Assembly: GCA_964487255.1 (NCBI GenBank)
Contig: CAZAQV010000009.1
Location: 161,727-225,726 of the forward strand
Length of the DNA: 64,000 nucleotides
Source of the DNA: CAZAQV01 sp964487255
GTDB taxonomy: Bacteria > Myxococcota_A > Polyangia > Polyangiales > CAZAQV01
Reading direction: 5' to 3'
A program made the translations under genes and the position numbers. The notes below the pieces were generated by a model. That model was given only the letters and a program-made list of their open reading frames with translations. It had not been told where the DNA came from and made no database searches. Each line of letters opens with the position of its first letter. Within the stretch, counting starts at the first letter, position 1. Positions 41,156 through 50,209 of this stretch are shown piece after piece.

Positions 41156-41875
41156 ATGCCAAGCGCGACAAAGAAAGAAGCGACAACGGAACCGGAGAAG
41201 GTTTCAAAGAGCGCGGAGCGTTCGCCAACGAACGAGCCGACAGCTCCGCCTGGCGATCTGCAGGCCAATGCGAACGAGCTCACAGACGAGGCCGAGGCGC
41301 CCCCCGAGGAGGCCGCCGAGGCCGAACTGAGCGGCCCAGCACTTCCTATCATGCGACGAGGGCTGCGCGGCTTCTTCTTCTACCTCTTTGGACTCGGACT
41401 TCTGAGCGCCCTGGCGCGGGGCATTTGGTGGGTCTTGGGCGGACGCACCACCCATCAGCTACACACGGTTGGCCGGGGCTTGCGGGTCCAAACACGGCGC
41501 GCCATGCTCGGACGAACGATTCATGTTTCAGAACGGCGCCACCGACTCTCCGACGTGGACTCGGTGGAAGTCGGGCAAGGGTTTAGCGGTTGGCCTCTTT
41601 GGCTCGGCGCGATCTGCTTTGCAATCGGTATCCTGCTTGGCGGTAGCTGGATCGGAGAAGGTGCGCGCACTGGCGAGACCTACATTTTGATGGTCGGCGC
41701 GGTCGTACTTCTTGCGGGCAGCGGCGCCGACTTCGTCATCACCCTCTGGCATCGCCAACGCCGCGGTCACGCCACGCTCTGCATCCGCACCTGGGATGGA
41801 CGCGCTATCTGCATCGGGGAGCTGGCCGAGCCGCAAACAAGAGCGTTTGTGCAACGCTTGGGTCTACCGCAATGA
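41156..41875 (+). CDS. Membrane protein of unknown function with PH-like region
   Basis: After a ~65-residue charged, Pro/Glu-rich N-terminus, the 239-residue protein has membrane segments at ~72-94 and two more at ~145-165 and ~172-190. Between and after them are short beta strands (HTVGRGLRVQTRRAML, then HRLSDVDSVEVG), a pattern like small PH-domain membrane proteins. GAGG lies directly before the ATG at 41156. Its stop overlaps the start of the MBL-fold gene in ATGA, so the two are coupled. Confidence 0.58.
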   Translation: MPSATKKEATTEPEKVSKSAERSPTNEPTAPPGDLQANANELTDEAEAPPEEAAEAELSGPALPIMRRGLRGFFFYLFGLGLLSALARGIWWVLGGRTTHQLHTVGRGLRVQTRRAMLGRTIHVSERRHRLSDVDSVEVGQGFSGWPLWLGAICFAIGILLGGSWIGEGARTGETYILMVGAVVLLAGSGADFVITLWHRQRRGHATLCIRTWDGRAICIGELAEPQTRAFVQRLGLPQ

Positions 41876-42717
41876 AGCTCACACCGATCTTGGGTAACAG
41901 TGTTCGACTCGACGGGGGCGCCATGTTCGGCAACGCACCCAAAGTGCTTTGGCAGCGCTGGTTGCCTCCTGACGAACGCAATCGAATCCACACGACGAGT
42001 CGTGGGCTACTGGTCGAGCATGGGGCCCAGCAAATCTTGTTTGAGACAGGCATCGGTGCGTTCTTTGCCCCCCAACTTCGTGACCGGTACGGGGTCGTTG
42101 AGAGTCATCACGTGCTACTCGACTCTCTCGAACGCGCGGGAACGCGCCACGACAAGGTCGACGTGGTGGTGCTCTCACATTTGCATTTTGATCACGCCGG
42201 GGGCTTGCTCAGCGTCTACGAGGAAGGCGCGCCACCGAAGCTGCTATTTGACAACGCGCAATTTGTCGTCTCCAGGCGCGCGTGGGAGAGAGCAAAGCAC
42301 CCGCACATGCGCGATCGCGCATCGTTCATTCCCGAGCTGACCGGGCTCTTAGAAGACTCGGGGCGCTTGCATTTGGTGGAGGGCGAAACGTGCGACCTCC
42401 TCGGACCCCGATTTCGTTTTCATTATTCGGAGGGGCACACGCCAGGGCTGTTGCTGACCGAAATCGAGACCGATAGCGGCCCGATCGTGTTCGCAGGTGA
42501 CCTCGTTCCCGCCGTACCGTGGGTCCATTTGCCTATCACGATGGGTTACGATCGGTTCGCCGAACGCGTCATCGACGAAAAAAAGGCTCTACTCGAAGAC
42601 TTGCTCAAGCGCGACGGGCGACTTTTCTTCACACATGACCTCGACGTCGCCATCGCCAAAGTGCGACGCAATGAAAGCGGCAAGTTCGAAATCTACGACC
42701 CCATTGGCGACCCGTAA
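41872..42717 (+). CDS. MBL-fold metallo-hydrolase
   Basis: The 281-residue protein has the metallo-beta-lactamase-fold motif HLHFDH (103-108), later metal ligands GHTPG (~193) and AGDLVP (~211), and a terminal FFTHDLD. It resembles lactonase-like or unassigned hydrolases of the fold. Substrate is unknown. It is coupled to the preceding membrane-protein gene by a 4-bp overlap. Confidence 0.82.
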   Translation: MKLTPILGNSVRLDGGAMFGNAPKVLWQRWLPPDERNRIHTTSRGLLVEHGAQQILFETGIGAFFAPQLRDRYGVVESHHVLLDSLERAGTRHDKVDVVVLSHLHFDHAGGLLSVYEEGAPPKLLFDNAQFVVSRRAWERAKHPHMRDRASFIPELTGLLEDSGRLHLVEGETCDLLGPRFRFHYSEGHTPGLLLTEIETDSGPIVFAGDLVPAVPWVHLPITMGYDRFAERVIDEKKALLEDLLKRDGRLFFTHDLDVAIAKVRRNESGKFEIYDPIGDP

Positions 42718-42804
42718 TCCCATGCGACCTCGGTCTAGATCGAAAGGGTACTTCGAGCGACCGGCGGAGGAGGTAAGCCAAGATCAGTTTAAGATGGAGC
42801 CGAT

Positions 42805-43470
42805 CTAATGTTGTTGCTCGGGCGGCACGGGATTGTGTTCGATGTGTTCGCTGGTTTCGCCACTTTGGCTGGCGAAGGTTTCGCGAGGCGGGTCACCACC
42901 CGCACGAAACGCGGCAAAGACGAGTGCGACGACCCCCGCCGCGAGCACGATGATGCCAAACCGAAACTCCGTATGCACCGCTTCCCGCGCGGCGGACTGC
43001 GCTTCGGCCGCCAACCAAATCCGCGTCACGGTATAACCGAGCGAAAGACCGGCCAGTGACGCGAGAAGACCCAGCCCAATCCGTTGACCGCGGAGCACGT
43101 ACCGCGTGCGTGTGCGAAAGAAGACGCTTATGCACAAGCCGCTCACGAGGACTAGCGAAAACAGGTTGGGCGCACGACGCGCAGCCACTTCAAGCGTGGT
43201 GAGCGTCAGCGTGTTCTTTTGCACCAGCGTCACGAAAGGCAGCAAGAAACCGAGGATGAGTAGAACGGCTGCACTCAAAAGCCAGCCACGACCGTAACGC
43301 ATCTCGCGCAAAGCGAAGAAGTCGTGCTCCCGAGGGTCTTGGCGCTTGGGTTTGACGTCCGTCGGTCGGATGAGGTCGAGGTCGTGCACGGGACACGTTT
43401 CTCTGCCCTCGTAGAGCTCCTCGCAAAAAGGACACATCAGGAGCTGCCCCTGCCGCTCGCCGTCAGCCAA
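42805..43470 (-). CDS. Membrane protein with N-terminal zinc-ribbon-like motif
   Basis: The 221-residue protein starts with CPFCEELYEGRETCPVHD, a C-x2-C...C-x2-H type mini zinc ribbon (~13-30). Four probable transmembrane helices follow (~62-84, ~96-117, ~127-150, ~168-188). The C-terminus is hydrophilic. It overlaps the upstream MFS gene by 8 bp. I recognise no family; similar 'zinc ribbon + TM' proteins are common in Myxococcota. Confidence 0.6.
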   Translation of the reverse strand: MADGERQGQLLMCPFCEELYEGRETCPVHDLDLIRPTDVKPKRQDPREHDFFALREMRYGRGWLLSAAVLLILGFLLPFVTLVQKNTLTLTTLEVAARRAPNLFSLVLVSGLCISVFFRTRTRYVLRGQRIGLGLLASLAGLSLGYTVTRIWLAAEAQSAAREAVHTEFRFGIIVLAAGVVALVFAAFRAGGDPPRETFASQSGETSEHIEHNPVPPEQQH

Positions 43471-44665
43471 GAGATGCCTCCCTCACATCGCTGTGTGCAT
43501 ACTGTTGCGCGAAGATGAGCAAGGCCACAACGAGGAGCGAAGCACCAAACAGGTATGGCGTCGATGAGCCCGTTTTCTCGTAGAGAACACCCGCTAGCAA
43601 AGGCCCCGCAAACCGGCCGAGTGCACCGAGCGAACTCTTCACGCCGAAAATCGCGCCTTGTTCGCTTTCGTCGGTCGTAAACGAAACGAGCGAGTTGAGC
43701 GGCGCGGTCGACAAACTGTTGCCGACGCCAAGAAGCGCCGCTCCCGCCAACACCAGCGTCACGCCCCGGCCAAGCCCCATCACGACCATACCGGCGGCAA
43801 GGCACGTTAGGCCAGCGACGACGAGCTTGCGCTCCCCGAAGCGTCGGGCCAACCGCCCCATCATGCCGCCCTGGATGAGTATGGCGATGAGGCCCAGGCC
43901 AAAGAACACCCAGCCATTGTTGCGCGCCCCTTCCGGACCTCGCCAATCGAATCGCTCCATGGTGAGTAGCGCGTATGTCGAGGTCATGTTCGCGAAGGCA
44001 AAAATTGTGACGAAGGAGACAAGTAAGAGCGAACGCCTTGGCTGCTCCGAAAAGGCACGTCGCCACAAGCGCTCGGGGCGCGATGCGAGCTGCCGCTTGT
44101 CATCGGTGAGCGATTCGGGAAGGTAGAGCGCAGTCACGATGAAGTTGATGACCGACAGCGCCGCTCCGCCGTAACCCACGAGTGAATAGCCAAGCCCAAG
44201 GCTTGCGCCAAAGGTCGACAGAAGTCCGCCGGCCAGTGGACCGATGACAAAGCCTAGGCCAAATGCGGCCCCCACCAGACCCATCGCCTTGGAGCGGAGG
44301 TCCGGTTCGGTCGCGTCCACGATATAGGCGGTTGCGGTAGAGATGTTCGCCGTCATCGCACCATGAAGTGCGCGGGCGAAAAAGAGCCAAGCAAGCGACG
44401 TGGCGGCACCGAACAAGGTCAGACCGACCGCAGCACCTGCTGTGCCAAGCAGAAGCACCGGCCTGCGCCCGACGCGGTCGCTGACCCGTCCCCAAACCGG
44501 AATCAGCAGAAATTGCATCAGTGAATAGACGCCCATGAGCCAGACCACTTGGGCATCGTTCGCCCCATAAGACTCGGCGTAGTAAGGCGCCGCAGGGATC
44601 ACCAACCCAAACCCAACGAGGTCCAAGAAAATGGTAAGGTAGATGACCCAGAGCCGGCGAGACAC
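43463..44665 (-). CDS. Major facilitator superfamily efflux transporter (TetA-like)
   Basis: The 400-residue protein has twelve hydrophobic segments. The MFS motif A lies between helices 2 and 3 (GRVSDRVGRRPVLL) and motif C in helix 5 (GAAFGLGFVIGPLAGG), typical of DHA1 drug/proton antiporters such as TetA. It might export a drug or metabolite; sequence does not tell which. The start is GTG at 44665. It is divergent from the DUF3467 gene. Confidence 0.85.
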   Translation of the reverse strand: MSRRLWVIYLTIFLDLVGFGLVIPAAPYYAESYGANDAQVVWLMGVYSLMQFLLIPVWGRVSDRVGRRPVLLLGTAGAAVGLTLFGAATSLAWLFFARALHGAMTANISTATAYIVDATEPDLRSKAMGLVGAAFGLGFVIGPLAGGLLSTFGASLGLGYSLVGYGGAALSVINFIVTALYLPESLTDDKRQLASRPERLWRRAFSEQPRRSLLLVSFVTIFAFANMTSTYALLTMERFDWRGPEGARNNGWVFFGLGLIAILIQGGMMGRLARRFGERKLVVAGLTCLAAGMVVMGLGRGVTLVLAGAALLGVGNSLSTAPLNSLVSFTTDESEQGAIFGVKSSLGALGRFAGPLLAGVLYEKTGSSTPYLFGASLLVVALLIFAQQYAHSDVREASLG

Positions 44666-44715
44666 GCGGTTGTTGTAACATGAGACGAAGCAACTGCAGT
44701 CCGGGAAGGAGCGAC

Positions 44716-44988
44716 ATGGACCACGACAAACCCGACCAAACCAAGCTCTCGATCAAATCGGACGACGACATCGCAAAAGGTCGTTTCGCGAACCTCGCAC
44801 AGGTTGGGAGCAGCCACGACGCGCTGGTGCTCGATTTTGCGTTTGTGCAAGGAAAAGTGGGTTGGCTTCTGGCGAGAATCTTGATGTCGCCTTCACACGC
44901 CAAGCGCTTCCACGCCGTCCTCGGCGAGACCATCGCGCGGCACGAAGAGCGTTTTGGCAAAGTCGACCCGGGCCCGATGCTGCAATAG
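44716..44988 (+). CDS. DUF3467 protein
   Basis: The ~90-residue protein carries the DUF3467 pattern: GRFANLAQVGSSHDALVLDFAF, then ARILMSPSHAKRFHAVLGETI. The family is widely conserved and of unknown function. AAGGA lies 6 bases before the ATG at 44716; an upstream GTG or ATG at 44680 is weaker. It is followed by a GNAT gene 33 bp further on. Confidence 0.82.
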   Translation: MDHDKPDQTKLSIKSDDDIAKGRFANLAQVGSSHDALVLDFAFVQGKVGWLLARILMSPSHAKRFHAVLGETIARHEERFGKVDPGPMLQ

Positions 44989-45021
44989 TGAAAAACCACA
45001 GTCTGTGGTACGGAGTCAGCC

Positions 45022-45453
45022 ATGCTCGTGCGGGGCATCGAAAAAAACGATTTTGACTTTATCGTGTCGACGGCCGACCGTTGGTGGGGCGGACTCGCCG
45101 CGGTGCCCGTGCACCCGATTTTCTTTCACGAGTTTGGTCAGTACGCCCTCATCGCCGAGGACGAAGACCAGGTCGTCGGTTTTTTGCTGGGCTTTGTCGT
45201 GGGCGATCTGGGCTATATCCACCTGGTCGGGATCGACCCTGAACATCGACGACGCGGCATCGCCAAGCGCCTGTACGAAGATTTCGAGCAAAAATGCCGT
45301 GCGCAGAACGCGACCCTTTTGCGCGCCATCACGACCGTGGGCAACTCCGGATCGGTCGCATTCCACGCCTCACAAGGCTTTGAAATTCAGGAAATTGCCG
45401 ACTATGCGGGTGCCGGACGCCCCCGAATTCTCTTCGAAAAGACGCTTTCATAA
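45022..45453 (+). CDS. GNAT-family N-acetyltransferase
   Basis: The 143-residue protein has the GNAT fold with the acetyl-CoA pyrophosphate loop in GIDPEHRRRGIAKRL (Q/RxxGxG/A). Substrate is unknown: a peptide, an antibiotic, or a small amine. It is co-directional with and follows the DUF3467 gene. Confidence 0.85.
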   Translation: MLVRGIEKNDFDFIVSTADRWWGGLAAVPVHPIFFHEFGQYALIAEDEDQVVGFLLGFVVGDLGYIHLVGIDPEHRRRGIAKRLYEDFEQKCRAQNATLLRAITTVGNSGSVAFHASQGFEIQEIADYAGAGRPRILFEKTLS

Positions 45454-45514
45454 CCGTAGACAGCCGGTTAGTATGGGGCCTACGGGACCCATCCTGAATC
45501 AATAAGGAATACGC

Positions 45515-46264
45515 ATGCCCTACTCTGGCGCACAGCAAGCGCAGACAACTCGCGAAGATCTCAGCAAGGCCCTGCAGGCACTGCAGTCCAATGCAGAGCT
45601 TCCGCCGGACGTCTTGGAAGTCACCCAGAACATCGCTGGCGCGGTCGGTGCGCTCTTTGAAGCGCAGAACGCGTCTTCGGAACGTGACGGCAAGTCGAGC
45701 GTCAAAAGCGCCCTCGGGACGCTAAGCCAAACACTGGCACTCCTGCAGGACGTTAAAACAGAGCACAACGGCCTCCAAATCGCGACCGAGGCCATCGCAT
45801 CGGCAATGAGCCGCCTCTATCCGCTTTCGAGTGCGCCCACGCGCCCGCCCGGTGCACGCCACAGCGCACCACCCATGCCCTCCGTTCCCGCCGCCCCAAG
45901 AGCACCCGCCGTACGCCCGTCGGCAGAGCCGGGTGCAAAAAGAGAAGATGTCGAGGTCAACATCGGTGCGACCACCGAGTCGAACTTCTACGTTGGCTTT
46001 TCCGGAGAAATTTCGGAAGGAGGCGTCTTCCTCGCGACCTACGATACCCTGCCCGAGGGCACCTTGGTCAACGCGCTCGTCACGCTTCCAGGCGGCTTCG
46101 AAACGAAGGTCAAAGGCCACGTGCGCTTCGTGCGCGACTCGATGGACTTCGACTCCGAGGCCGAACCTGGTATCGGCATTCAGTTTGAATCTCTCGACGC
46201 AAAGACGCGGGAGCTCGTGATGCGTTTCATCAAGAAACGCGCCCCGTTGTTTTTCGATGACTGA
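45515..46264 (+). CDS. PilZ-domain protein (TIGR02266-like)
   Basis: The 249-residue protein has a helical N-terminal half, a Pro/Ala-rich linker (~108-140) and a PilZ-like domain (~150-245): NFYVGFSGEISEGGVFLATYD, then HVRFVRDS and GIGIQFESL. This matches the myxobacterial TIGR02266 group. The RxxxR part of the classical c-di-GMP site is not clearly present before the D/NxSxxG, which here reads GEISEGG, so c-di-GMP binding is uncertain. AAGGAA precedes the ATG. Confidence 0.8.
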   Translation: MPYSGAQQAQTTREDLSKALQALQSNAELPPDVLEVTQNIAGAVGALFEAQNASSERDGKSSVKSALGTLSQTLALLQDVKTEHNGLQIATEAIASAMSRLYPLSSAPTRPPGARHSAPPMPSVPAAPRAPAVRPSAEPGAKREDVEVNIGATTESNFYVGFSGEISEGGVFLATYDTLPEGTLVNALVTLPGGFETKVKGHVRFVRDSMDFDSEAEPGIGIQFESLDAKTRELVMRFIKKRAPLFFDD

Positions 46265-46286
46265 AACATCCATGGCGGAGGACTAG

Positions 46287-46856
46287 GTGTTCCGCGGCGG
46301 TGCAATTCGTCGCCCGCCTTCATGGGCGGTCATCAGTGAAGACACGCTCGCGGGCATCGAGGAACGGCTCGACGTCGAGGGCATCGACCTGCAGTCACTG
46401 CTGGACGCCGGGTACGCGGAAATCGATAGCGAGCAGCCCATTCTCTCCGCTTGGGTCGCCGACAGGGTTGCCGCTTGCCACGATGAACTTGCCCAGTCGC
46501 TGGGATACTTTTTGGTCATCACCGTCTTTCTCGCGTTCAAGGACGCGACAGGCTCACGCCTACGAGAGGTCGATGAAGAGAAAATCGCACTCGCGGAAGT
46601 CCTCCTCGAGACAGACGAAGAGCTTCGCGCCGACGACCCGCTCGAGGTGCTTCAGAGCGACGACATCATCGCGATCGGACAGCCCGCGCTCGTCGAGTAC
46701 ATTCAACACCATATGACCGAGGCCGTCGGCCAAGCCGAGGGCGAGCCACCGGTTGAAGAGTTCGACTTTATCTACCGTACGCTACTCATCGAAGTGATCG
46801 CACTGACCGAGTCGGTCTCCCCGCCCCCCGGTTCCATGAACGAAGACAGCAACTAG
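46287..46856 (+). CDS. Hypothetical acidic helical protein
   Basis: The 189-residue protein is acidic (many Glu and Asp) and predicted to be mainly helical, without membrane segments or a recognised motif. The GTG start lies 22 bp after the PilZ gene, so the two are likely co-transcribed and may act together. It ends 65 bp before a convergent gene, across a small hairpin region. Confidence 0.55.
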   Translation: MFRGGAIRRPPSWAVISEDTLAGIEERLDVEGIDLQSLLDAGYAEIDSEQPILSAWVADRVAACHDELAQSLGYFLVITVFLAFKDATGSRLREVDEEKIALAEVLLETDEELRADDPLEVLQSDDIIAIGQPALVEYIQHHMTEAVGQAEGEPPVEEFDFIYRTLLIEVIALTESVSPPPGSMNEDSN

Positions 46857-46862
46857 AAGGTT

Positions 46863-46910
46863 CGTGCCCATGTGGGAACGTCGTGCCCGTGTGGGAACAA
46901 GGTTGTTCCC
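46863..46910. repeat. Short direct repeat and hairpin between convergent genes
   Basis: CGTGCCC(A/G)TGTGGGAAC occurs at 46863-46879 and 46882-46898. The second copy runs into a perfect 7-bp hairpin GGGAACA-AGGT-TGTTCCC (46893-46910). There is no T-run on either strand. It separates two convergent genes and could terminate in a Rho-dependent or structural way, or be a tiny element. Confidence 0.5.
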
Positions 46911-46921
46911 AGGAGGAAACA

Positions 46922-47620
46922 TCAACGCGATGTTGAAAGCTGCTCTTCGGAAGCGTCTTCTTCGAGGTCGAGGTCAGGGCTTGAGGCGTCGATGCGAACG
47001 CGAGCGCCTCGCGTGCTGAACGCGGGGTCGATGTAATACACGGTACCGTCTTCGTCGAAGTCGACCTCGAAGTTGCCGTCTTTCGCAGCACGCGTGAGGA
47101 GCGCGTCGGCGACCTCGACCTTCACGCCGAGTTTTCGCGCGGCTTGATCGGCCGTCACGCGGCCCGCTTGATCGGCCATAAGCTCGCGTACGAGTCGCAG
47201 CTGCGCGCGCTCAAGCTCGAGTTCTTTCGCCTCCGAAGCCAACTTGGCCTGGCGAAAGTTCAACCAAGCGGAACCTCCGAACAGAGCGGTGCACACCGCA
47301 GCAAGCGTATATTGGTCCGCAAGCACATTCCCCAGACCGATGAGCACCGCGGCGGCAACCATCATGAAGCCCAAGGCACGATATGCGATCGCCTTGCCCT
47401 TCGCTTGTGCGGGCGCCAGCACTTCGACCCCGGGTGCCTCCGAGCGCGGGGCGCCACAAGCGGCGCAGATCAACTGCCCTTTGCGCTCCATGGCGGGCGC
47501 GATGGCGTGACAGGACGGACAACGATTCTGTTCGCCAAACACGCGCGCGCAGCCAGGACAGCGACGCGCACCTTCTGGCAGCGCGGTGTCGCACGACGGG
47601 CAATTTTGCGGGGGCGTCAA
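46922..47620 (-). CDS. Zinc-ribbon membrane protein with winged-helix-like region
   Basis: The 232-residue protein has two zinc-ribbon pairs at the N-terminus (CPSCDTALPEGARRCPGC and CPSCHAIAPAM...CAAC), two membrane helices (~83-102 and ~107-121), and a helical hairpin. A C-terminal winged-helix-like part (VTADQAARKLGVKVEVADALLTRAAKDG) follows. The combination suggests a membrane-tethered sensor or regulator; function is unknown. It is the last gene of the minus strand here. Confidence 0.62.
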   Translation of the reverse strand: MTPPQNCPSCDTALPEGARRCPGCARVFGEQNRCPSCHAIAPAMERKGQLICAACGAPRSEAPGVEVLAPAQAKGKAIAYRALGFMMVAAAVLIGLGNVLADQYTLAAVCTALFGGSAWLNFRQAKLASEAKELELERAQLRLVRELMADQAGRVTADQAARKLGVKVEVADALLTRAAKDGNFEVDFDEDGTVYYIDPAFSTRGARVRIDASSPDLDLEEDASEEQLSTSR

Positions 47621-47645
47621 AGCAGAAGGCTCAGGCGTTCGTACG

Positions 47646-48221
47646 CTACGATCCTTGTGTGCCGGCTTCGCTCGGGTGCACCAGAACCGTCGTGGCCGAG
47701 ATGCTCACTTCGTTTTCGGTCGCTTTCGCGCCCTCTTCGGCTAGATGCTTCTTCATCTCTTCGCTCAGTGGCTTGACTTCGATGGTGCCCTCAACAGTGG
47801 CCTTTTTGCCTTTGACCTCTTCGGGCAAAAAGTAGGCATGTCCAGCCATGGGCACGCGTACCTCGCCTGTCCCTTCGGAGGCGATTTCGATCCAGCATCC
47901 CATCTTCTTGCATACCGCCGAGATCGTGCCCTCTGTGCGAACCACTTTGCCGTCGTAGTCTTTGGCCGACTGCACGATGGTGCTCAATGCCACAACTTCG
48001 CGCTCGCCTGCGAACTCAGCGCCGTAAAGCTCAGCCCCATCATCCTGCACACGAAGAGGCTCGCGTCCTTGGGAGGCCTCGGCGTGCTCTTGCTCCATTT
48101 TGGCGTGGTCTTCGCTCGCAGGTTGTTCGGGCGCCTCCTGCTCGGCGGCGGTCTTATTCGCTACGGGCTGGCTCGAGGAACAAGCCGCAAGCAAAGCGAT
48201 TGGGAAGATGAGTTTTTTCAT
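47646..48221 (-). CDS. DUF4920-like lipoprotein
   Basis: The 191-residue protein has a short signal peptide ending LLAAC. A Glu/Ala-rich linker leads to a domain with GKVVRTEGTISAVCKKMGCWIEI and RVPMAGHAYFLPEEVKGK (OB-fold-like), the DUF4920 pattern. The CxxxxCW pair suggests metal or disulfide. It overlaps the Nudix gene by 4 bp, although the two functions look unrelated. Confidence 0.75.
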   Translation of the reverse strand: MKKLIFPIALLAACSSSQPVANKTAAEQEAPEQPASEDHAKMEQEHAEASQGREPLRVQDDGAELYGAEFAGEREVVALSTIVQSAKDYDGKVVRTEGTISAVCKKMGCWIEIASEGTGEVRVPMAGHAYFLPEEVKGKKATVEGTIEVKPLSEEMKKHLAEEGAKATENEVSISATTVLVHPSEAGTQGS

Positions 48222-48625
48222 ACGTTGACTCCTAACAGCTGACTCATCGATGCTTCGTCAGCCGGCGTAAATGGGTGCTTGTCGAACTCATCGGACGTCA
48301 CCCAACGATAGTCGTTGACGGCGCGACAGGTAAGTTGCGTGTTGTGGAGCCGACATTCATAGAGATAAAGGTCGACCGTATAGTGCTCGTAGGGGTGACT
48401 TACGTACGAAATCAACTGGCCCACTTCAATTTCCGCGCCGAGTCGCTCGTGCATTTCACGACGCAAAGCGGCTTCATCGGTTTCGTTGGTCTCGCGCTTG
48501 CCACCGGGAAATTCCCAGAGCAGTGGCAATACGGCATTGGGGCGCCGCTGCGTGATCAGGTAACGGCCATCGCGCTCGATAACCGCCGCGACAACGCGAA
48601 TCGTTTTGGGCTCAACCTGGGACAC
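48218..48625 (-). CDS. MutT-like Nudix hydrolase
   Basis: The 135-residue protein has the Nudix box GGKRETNETDEAALRREMHERLGAEI, matching GX5EX7REUXEEXGU except that the second Glu of EE is Arg. The remainder fits the 8-oxo-dGTPase/MutT group (QRRPNAVLPLLWEFPG at ~28-43). It probably hydrolyses oxidised or other nucleoside triphosphates. The GTG start is at 48625. Confidence 0.86.
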   Translation of the reverse strand: MSQVEPKTIRVVAAVIERDGRYLITQRRPNAVLPLLWEFPGGKRETNETDEAALRREMHERLGAEIEVGQLISYVSHPYEHYTVDLYLYECRLHNTQLTCRAVNDYRWVTSDEFDKHPFTPADEASMSQLLGVNV

Positions 48626-48727
48626 TGGACAGGCAGATATACCCTTGCCTTCGCATCAAGGCAATTTGCCCTGAGGATTCGCTTGGCTCGACCTCAGGCA
48701 GCAGGTGAGCAAGCGCACGAATTCCCG

Positions 48728-49042
48728 CTAACTATAGGTTTGTACGATACGTTTTTCGGGCCGATCGACCGAGATGACGGTGCTGGTCACGACGTCTCGA
48801 CCCGCAGACTGAAAAAACAAGGAATCCCCGACCATCGGCTGGCCCATGTTGGGGCGAATGCCGCCCTCGGGGGTGAAGCGCAGAGCGCCCGAAACGCGTG
48901 TTCGAAGGGCGAGATGAGCGCGGAGCCACTCTCCGCTGCGCCGATCGCGCACGCCGACGCAAAGGTCACGCCGAATGTGATACTCGGTGTTACGCGTGAC
49001 AAAAACACGATGAATACGACGATCCTTACCCGAATATCCCAT
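48728..49042 (-). CDS. Small conserved-looking hypothetical protein
   Basis: The 104-residue protein has no signal peptide or membrane helix and reads as a beta-rich fold (YHIRRDLCVGVRDRRSGEWL, ALRFTPEGGI, GDSLFFQSAGRDVVTSTVISV). A strong AGGAGGAAG ribosome site is 4 bases before the ATG, which makes translation very likely. I do not recognise the family. Confidence 0.65.
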   Translation of the reverse strand: MGYSGKDRRIHRVFVTRNTEYHIRRDLCVGVRDRRSGEWLRAHLALRTRVSGALRFTPEGGIRPNMGQPMVGDSLFFQSAGRDVVTSTVISVDRPEKRIVQTYS

Positions 49043-49097
49043 ACTTCCTCCTAAATCGCGGGCGTAGTATGACGTGCCCGGTTCAGAGCCATCCTAC

Positions 49098-50171
49098 ATG
49101 TCGGTGACTATCCCACCCAAATTTTCGGCGCTCGGCGAAGCCGCACTGCGGATCGAGCCTACCAACTTCACGCCCCGCAAGCGGACGCCGTGGGGCGGCA
49201 CACGAATCTCCGAACAGTACAAACAGCTCCCGAAGCAGTTGATCGGCGAGTCGTGGGAGATCTCGGTCGAGCCACAGTTTCCCAGTCATGCGCTTTGCGA
49301 TGCACGCACGTTGCAGAGGTGGCTCGCGGAGGAGCCCACGTTCATGCTGGGCGCGCCCACTCACCCAGGTTGTGCCCTACTCGTCAAACTCCTCGATACG
49401 GCCGATCGGCTCTCTCTACAAATCCATCCGCACGGCGATGAGCCGTTCTTGGCGAAGGACGAATCGGGTAAACCTGAGAGCTGGCTGGTGCTGCATGCCG
49501 ACCCCGGAGCGGGCATCTTCCTTGGGCTTGCAGATGGCGTCGGAGAAAACGACATGCGCAATGCGATCGGCCGAGGCCCAAGCGAGGTCGAGTCTTTACT
49601 GCACTTCGAACCGGTCAAGCGCGGGGACTTTTTTCGTATCGACGCGGGCACGCCGCACGCCATCGGTGCGGGCCTCACGCTAGTTGAACCGCAACGCGTC
49701 GAAGCTGGCAAGCAAGGTTTGACCTACCGCTACTACGATTGGGCGCGCCGCTACGATGCCGACGGCGCTCCTAACGAGTCAGGGCAGCCGCGTCCGCTTC
49801 ACCTCGAGGAAGCACTGAAGGTCACCAACTGGAACGCGCCACGTGGCCCGGCGCTGATGCGCCAGGTGCGCTCGCAAACAAGAGGAGAAACAGACGGGCC
49901 TCTGCGCATGGATCGCCTGCTGGGCGCAAACGCCAACCTCACCTCCTCCCTGCTTGAGGTCGCGAGCATTTGTGGAAACGGCGACCTCGAACTCGCTTGG
50001 CAACCTCAGCTGTGCGGAGTCACGGTCGTGGCGGGGCGCTGCACGCTACGCAACGCGGCAGGCGAGAGCCACCTTGTCCGCGGCCAGAGCGCCGTCATTC
50101 CTGCAGCATTGGCCCCCGAGACGGTATTGGTCGGCGAAGCCGTGCACGCCATCGTCTGCTCGGCACCTTAG
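49098..50171 (+). CDS. manA: Type I mannose-6-phosphate isomerase
   Basis: ManA interconverts fructose-6-phosphate and mannose-6-phosphate, feeding GDP-mannose synthesis. The cupin metal motif is seen as QIHPHGDEPFLA (zinc His/His/Glu) and the second as GTPHAIGAGLTLVE (His and Glu). A typical TPWGGTRI opening lies at ~28-36. The first upstream start is GTG at 49074, but ATG at 49098 opens directly before the fold. Neighbouring GT2 and deacetylase genes and the phosphomannomutase-type gene at 62.5 kb suggest mannose-based polysaccharide synthesis. Confidence 0.9.
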   Translation: MSVTIPPKFSALGEAALRIEPTNFTPRKRTPWGGTRISEQYKQLPKQLIGESWEISVEPQFPSHALCDARTLQRWLAEEPTFMLGAPTHPGCALLVKLLDTADRLSLQIHPHGDEPFLAKDESGKPESWLVLHADPGAGIFLGLADGVGENDMRNAIGRGPSEVESLLHFEPVKRGDFFRIDAGTPHAIGAGLTLVEPQRVEAGKQGLTYRYYDWARRYDADGAPNESGQPRPLHLEEALKVTNWNAPRGPALMRQVRSQTRGETDGPLRMDRLLGANANLTSSLLEVASICGNGDLELAWQPQLCGVTVVAGRCTLRNAAGESHLVRGQSAVIPAALAPETVLVGEAVHAIVCSAP

Positions 50172-50209
50172 GCTTGTGCACGCTTCGACTTGACTCGGCG
50201 GATTCACTC